DNA of 7,354 nucleotides from an uncultured Pseudomonadota bacterium (lineage in GTDB: Bacteria > Pseudomonadota > Gammaproteobacteria > Burkholderiales > SG8-39). The DNA is taken from contig CAIPGJ010000691.1 of NCBI GenBank assembly GCA_903864555.1, forward strand, positions 1 to 7,354. Reading direction: 5' to 3'. Of this stretch, positions 4,395-7,354 are shown piece by piece. The notes below the pieces were generated by a model. That model saw nothing but the letters and a program-made list of their open reading frames with translations. It ran no database searches and had not been told where the DNA came from. A program made the position numbers and the translations under genes. Position 1 is the stretch's first letter. Each line of letters opens with the position of its first letter.

Positions 4395-6533
4395 GTGACC
4401 ACGGCGCGCCCAAGTGTCTACCGACGCGACAAGCTGCTCAGGCTGTTCGATCCGAAAAGTATCGCTATCATCGGCGCGTCGACCAATCCGGGATCCTTCG
4501 GTGCGCGCACGCTGGAGAACCTGCGCGAGTACACCGGACGCATCGACCTGGTGAATGCCAAATATGACCGTGTCGGCGAGCGCATCTGTTATCCCTCGGT
4601 GACGGCCCTGCCGGAATCGCCGGACTGCGCACTGATTGCGGTGGGCCGCGAATGGGTGGAGCCCATCGTCGAGGAGTGCGTGGCGAAGAACGTCGGCGGC
4701 ATCATGATCTACGCCTCGGGCTACAGCGAAACCGGCAAGGCCGAGCGTATCGCCCAACAGCAACGCCTCACCGATATCGCCGAACGTTCCGGCATTCCCA
4801 TTGTCGGCCCCAACTGCATGGGCGGATTCAACTACCTGTCCAGTGCCATCACCACCTTCGTCACCTCGATGAAGCCGGCGCCGGTGGGCGCCAAGTCGAT
4901 CGGCGTGGTCAGCCAGTCGGGGGCGCTCAGCATTTCGCTGTCGCAGGCGATCGAGACCGGGGTTTCCATCAGCCACATCCTGCTGTCGGGCAATTCCTGC
5001 GACATCGATGTTGCCGATGCCATCAGCTTCCTTGCCGACGAGCCGGCCTGCCAGGCCATTGCCTGCGTGTTCGAGGGCATGCCCGATCCTTTGCGCATGC
5101 TGCAGGCGGGTGAGATTGCGCGTGCGGCCAACAAGCCGGTGGTCGTGTGCAAGCTGGCCACTGGCGAGCACGGCGCTGCGGCTGCGGTGTCGCACACCGG
5201 CTCGCTGGCCGGCTCCAACGCCGCCTACAGGGCCTTGTTCGAGCGTGCTGGCATGATGGTGGTGGAGGACTTCGAGGCGCTGGTCGAGGCTGCGGCCTTC
5301 TTTACCAAGGTGCCACCGCTGAAGGCCAAGGGCGTGGCCTATATCACCGGTTCGGGCGGCGCCGGCATCATGGCTGCGGACAAGGCCGAAATCCATGGCG
5401 TGCCCATGCCGCAGCCGGGCGAAGCGGCAAAGGCCGTGCTGGTGGCCACCATCCCCGAGTTCGGTTCGCCGCGCAATCCCTGCGATGTCACCGCCCAGGT
5501 GGTGTCCAACCCGGAGATGCCGCGCATCTGCGCCGAGGCCCTGCTGGCCGATGAGCAGTACGGCACGCTCATCTTCAATGTGGGCAGTGCCGGGGAACGG
5601 ACGAAGTCGAGCATCGAGACCATGGGCGCGCTGGCGCAACAGTACGGCAAGCTGGCCGTGGCCTCCTGGATAGGTCAGTGGAGCGATGGCCCGGGCAGTC
5701 GCGAGGCGGCCCAGCATCCAGACCTGGCATTGTTCCGTTCGCCGGACCGGCTGTTTGCCGCACTGGCAGCCTGGCATCGCCGTGAAGACCGCAAGCAGGT
5801 CGGCCCGCGCAATCCCATCCGCGTTTCGCCACAGGCCGCGGCCCAGCAGGCGGCGGATCTCATTTCACGGGCGCCGAGCAATACGCTCACCGAACGTGAA
5901 GCCAAGGCGGTGCTTGCGCTGTATGGCGTGCCGGTGATCGGCGAGCGCCTGGTGCGTGACGGTTCGGCTGCCGTCACCGCGGCCACCGTGCTGGGCTTTC
6001 CGGTGGCACTCAAGGTCGAGTCGCCCGACATCCCGCACAAGACCGAAGCCGGGGTGATACGCCTCAACCTGAAAAGCGAAGCGGATGTGCGTTCGGCCTT
6101 CGATGCGGTGATGAAGAATGCCGCGAAGGCGGCACCCGAGGCGAAGATCAATGGCGTGCTGGTGCAACCCATGGCGCCATCCGGCCTCGAAATGATGGTG
6201 GGCGGACGCATCGATCCGCAGTTCGGCCCGCTTATCGTGACAGGGTTGGGTGGCGTGATGGTGGAGCTGATGAACGACACGGCGCTCGACCTGGCGCCGG
6301 TCACTGCTGCGGAGGCGCGTGCGATGCTGGACAAGCTGCGCGGCCAGAAGGCGCTGGCGGGCTTTCGCGGCCTGCCCTCAGTGGATCGCGACAAGCTCAC
6401 GGACATCATCGTGCGGCTGTCGGAATTCGCCACCGATCAACGCGGGCTGATTGCCGAATTCGATGTCAATCCGCTGATCTGTGCCGGGGACCGTATCGTT
6501 GCGGTGGATGCGCTGATCGTCAGGAAGGGTTGA
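4395..6533 (+). CDS. Fused ADP-forming acyl-CoA synthetase (acetate--CoA ligase family)
   Basis: 712 residues, typical of the single-chain alpha-beta fusion. The family interconverts acid + ATP + CoA with acyl-CoA + ADP + phosphate. Domains in order: a CoA-binding Rossmann domain about 15-140 (SIAIIGAST at 22-30, GPNCMGGFN at 138-146), a succinyl-CoA-ligase-like domain about 165-300 (VVSQSGALS, then AVSHTGS with the expected phosphohistidine His267), and an ATP-grasp domain about 480-710. The last holds GFPVALKVESPDIPHKTEAGV around 534-554, GPLIVTGLGGVMVEL, and the likely metal-binding EFDVN at 688-692. There is no GNAT acetyltransferase domain, so it is not a Pat/YfiQ protein-lysine acetyltransferase. 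GTG 4395 is supported by AAGGAG (4383-4388) with a 6-nt spacer. The substrate acid cannot be read from sequence. It is separated from tctC by a terminator, so any link to TctC uptake is only contextual. Confidence 0.93.
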   Translation: MTTARPSVYRRDKLLRLFDPKSIAIIGASTNPGSFGARTLENLREYTGRIDLVNAKYDRVGERICYPSVTALPESPDCALIAVGREWVEPIVEECVAKNVGGIMIYASGYSETGKAERIAQQQRLTDIAERSGIPIVGPNCMGGFNYLSSAITTFVTSMKPAPVGAKSIGVVSQSGALSISLSQAIETGVSISHILLSGNSCDIDVADAISFLADEPACQAIACVFEGMPDPLRMLQAGEIARAANKPVVVCKLATGEHGAAAAVSHTGSLAGSNAAYRALFERAGMMVVEDFEALVEAAAFFTKVPPLKAKGVAYITGSGGAGIMAADKAEIHGVPMPQPGEAAKAVLVATIPEFGSPRNPCDVTAQVVSNPEMPRICAEALLADEQYGTLIFNVGSAGERTKSSIETMGALAQQYGKLAVASWIGQWSDGPGSREAAQHPDLALFRSPDRLFAALAAWHRREDRKQVGPRNPIRVSPQAAAQQAADLISRAPSNTLTEREAKAVLALYGVPVIGERLVRDGSAAVTAATVLGFPVALKVESPDIPHKTEAGVIRLNLKSEADVRSAFDAVMKNAAKAAPEAKINGVLVQPMAPSGLEMMVGGRIDPQFGPLIVTGLGGVMVELMNDTALDLAPVTAAEARAMLDKLRGQKALAGFRGLPSVDRDKLTDIIVRLSEFATDQRGLIAEFDVNPLICAGDRIVAVDALIVRKG

Positions 6534-6554
6534 GACGTCGCGGACGGACTGGAT

Positions 6555-6576
6555 TGACCGGGGTTCTTTCCGGTCA
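6555..6576. terminator. Hairpin between convergent genes, possible bidirectional terminator
   Basis: TGACCGG (6555-6561) and CCGGTCA (6570-6576) form a 7-bp perfect stem with an 8-nt loop. It lies in the 40-bp gap between the acyl-CoA synthetase and the convergent DUF4337 gene and overlaps the stop codon of the latter. There is no U-run on either strand, so termination is uncertain. Confidence 0.42.
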
Positions 6577-7128
6577 GAACAGGTGCACGGCCGTCGGTGC
6601 AAAGGCCCCCAGCAGGCAGAACACGATTCCCAGCAAGCCCAGTCCACCGCCTATCCAGGTCAACGCCACCATGCCGGTGATGATGGAGGCCGAAGCCAGC
6701 ACGATGGCGATCTGCACCGCCGCGGAGGCGATTTCGTACTGGTGGTAGGCGGCCAGCAGGCGGTCGCGCTTTTCCTCCGCCTTTTTGGCCTTTTCGGCCA
6801 GTTCCTTGCGACCTTCGCCGGTGTCCGGCTCGGATTGGTAACGGGCCGCTGTCTTGCGCCAGTCATCGATCTGCTTGCGTGCAGACGGGTCGGCCAGTGC
6901 CCCAGGGAATACCGTCAGCAGGTCGGCAGCTGCATTCACCGAGGTCTGGCGGATGGCCTTGGCCTGGAAGAAGGCCCACAGGTTGGAGGCCTCGATATTG
7001 GCGCCCAGGGCTTCGGTCTGGGTGGCTTTGCCCAGGGTCTCCGAAAACGCCAGGACAAGCGCCAGCACGGAAATGAGCAGGGCGATTTTCTTGTTGGAAG
7101 CATCGATGTGGCCATGGCCTGCTGACAT
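6574..7128 (-). CDS. DUF4337 family membrane protein
   Basis: 184 residues. The N-terminal block NKKIALLISVLALVLAFSE, followed by QTEALGANIEASNLWAFFQAK, is characteristic as I recall of DUF4337 proteins, whose function is unknown. Predicted membrane segments are about 15-29, 135-155 and 157-178. Between them lies a soluble, charged stretch (about 80-130), with the Lys/Glu-rich run 105-122 likely to form a coiled coil. The short C-terminal tail is AFAPTAVHLF. The start at 7128 is supported by a GGGGA Shine-Dalgarno-like sequence about 6 nt upstream. It is convergent with the acyl-CoA synthetase and follows tesA on the same strand after an 88-bp gap. That gap and a possible -10 box suggest its own promoter. 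Confidence 0.85.
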   Translation of the reverse strand: MSAGHGHIDASNKKIALLISVLALVLAFSETLGKATQTEALGANIEASNLWAFFQAKAIRQTSVNAAADLLTVFPGALADPSARKQIDDWRKTAARYQSEPDTGEGRKELAEKAKKAEEKRDRLLAAYHQYEIASAAVQIAIVLASASIITGMVALTWIGGGLGLLGIVFCLLGAFAPTAVHLF

Positions 7129-7165
7129 GTGGTTCCCCTGATATTTAAGCGAATGGGCAGGGGCG

Positions 7166-7171
7166 ATTGTA
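7166..7171 (-). promoter_or_regulatory. Possible -10 box for the DUF4337 gene
   Basis: On the minus strand the sequence reads TACAAT, five of six to TATAAT, placed so that transcription would begin about 30 nt upstream of the start codon. No convincing -35 is seen at the usual spacing. Confidence 0.28.
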
Positions 7172-7216
7172 GGGCAAGCTGCGGCCGGCGACCGCCAGGA
7201 CCTGGACAGGCCCGTC

Positions 7217-7354
7217 TCAGAGCAGCGGCTTGAGCGCGATCCAGACGTTCTCCAGCAGGCGTGGCTGGGCGGCTGCCGTGGGGTGCAGCTGATCGGGCTG
7301 GAACAGGTCCGGCTTGTCTGCCATGCCCTCGAGCAGGAAGGGCACCAGCGGCAG
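7217..7354 (-). CDS. tesA: TesA-type acyl-CoA thioesterase I / arylesterase, C-terminal end (cut by the window)
   Basis: The last 45 residues and the stop of a gene running in from the window edge: LPLVPFLLEGMADKPDLF, then DQLHPTAAAQP, then RLLENVWIALKPLL. The DxLHP block holds the catalytic Asp and His of SGNH hydrolases, and HPTAAAQP with a LENVW ending is characteristic of TesA, a periplasmic multifunctional thioesterase, arylesterase and lysophospholipase. The catalytic Ser block and signal peptide lie outside the window. TesA is usually divergent from an ABC-transporter ATPase gene; that cannot be checked here. The 88 bp downstream, before the DUF4337 start, hold CCAGGACCTGG at 7195-7205 but no clear terminator. 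Confidence 0.88.
   Translation of the reverse strand: MPLVPFLLEGMADKPDLFQPDQLHPTAAAQPRLLENVWIALKPLL

Noticed and set aside
4329..5777. Long minus-strand open frame (482 codons) opposite the acyl-CoA synthetase
   Set aside because: It is antisense to a gene with clear family motifs; such frames arise from GC-rich codon bias. The product is His/Arg/Gly-rich with no recognisable domain.
4395..6533. Protein-lysine acetyltransferase of the Pat/YfiQ type
   Set aside because: There is no GNAT domain at the C-terminus; the 712-residue length is fully used by the CoA-binding, ligase and ATP-grasp domains.

Overview
The window is GC-rich, densely coded bacterial DNA, most likely from a betaproteobacterium of the Burkholderiales type or a close gammaproteobacterial relative. 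This is inferred from gene content (a stand-alone TctC/Bug binding protein, TesA with an HPTAAAQP block, a DUF4337 protein, a selU/selD pair). No rRNA or other taxonomic marker is present, so the assignment is tentative.

Layout: (1) 1-249, the 3' end of an IS630-type transposase whose third catalytic acidic residue appears to be lysine. It ends on an 11-bp inverted repeat. (2) 270-1872, minus strand: a small exported four-cysteine protein of unknown function lies downstream of selU (mnmH, tRNA 2-selenouridine synthase). (3) 1979-3034, plus strand: selD, selenophosphate synthetase, divergent from selU. Read correctly, selD is itself a selenoprotein. An in-frame UGA at 2036-2038 occupies the catalytic Cys/Sec position and is followed at once by a bacterial SECIS-like hairpin. 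A naive gene call starts after the UGA (GTG at 2060) and loses the active site. (4) 3240-4232, plus: an exported TctC/Bug solute-binding protein with no TctA/TctB partner, ending in a strong intrinsic terminator. (5) 4395-6533, plus: a 712-residue fused ADP-forming acyl-CoA synthetase. (6) 6574-7128, minus: a DUF4337 membrane protein. (7) 7217-7354, minus: the C-terminal end of TesA (acyl-CoA thioesterase/arylesterase), cut by the window edge.

How the genes fit together: SelD makes selenophosphate from selenide and ATP. SelU uses selenophosphate to convert wobble 2-thiouridine to 2-selenouridine in some tRNAs. The UGA in selD also implies that the genome decodes selenocysteine (SelA, SelB and tRNA-Sec encoded elsewhere), so SelD would depend on its own product. 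The TctC and acyl-CoA synthetase genes are separate transcription units, but both suggest carboxylate uptake and activation.

Regulatory details of interest are a 33-codon leader ORF with a strong Shine-Dalgarno that overlaps the selU start, two mutually exclusive hairpins over the tctC ribosome binding site, a degenerate 7-bp tandem repeat upstream of tctC, and a 21-bp imperfect direct repeat at the likely acyl-CoA synthetase promoter. No CRISPR array, rRNA or tRNA was recognised. I found no clearly new multi-gene system. The strongest non-routine result is the UGA-containing selD.
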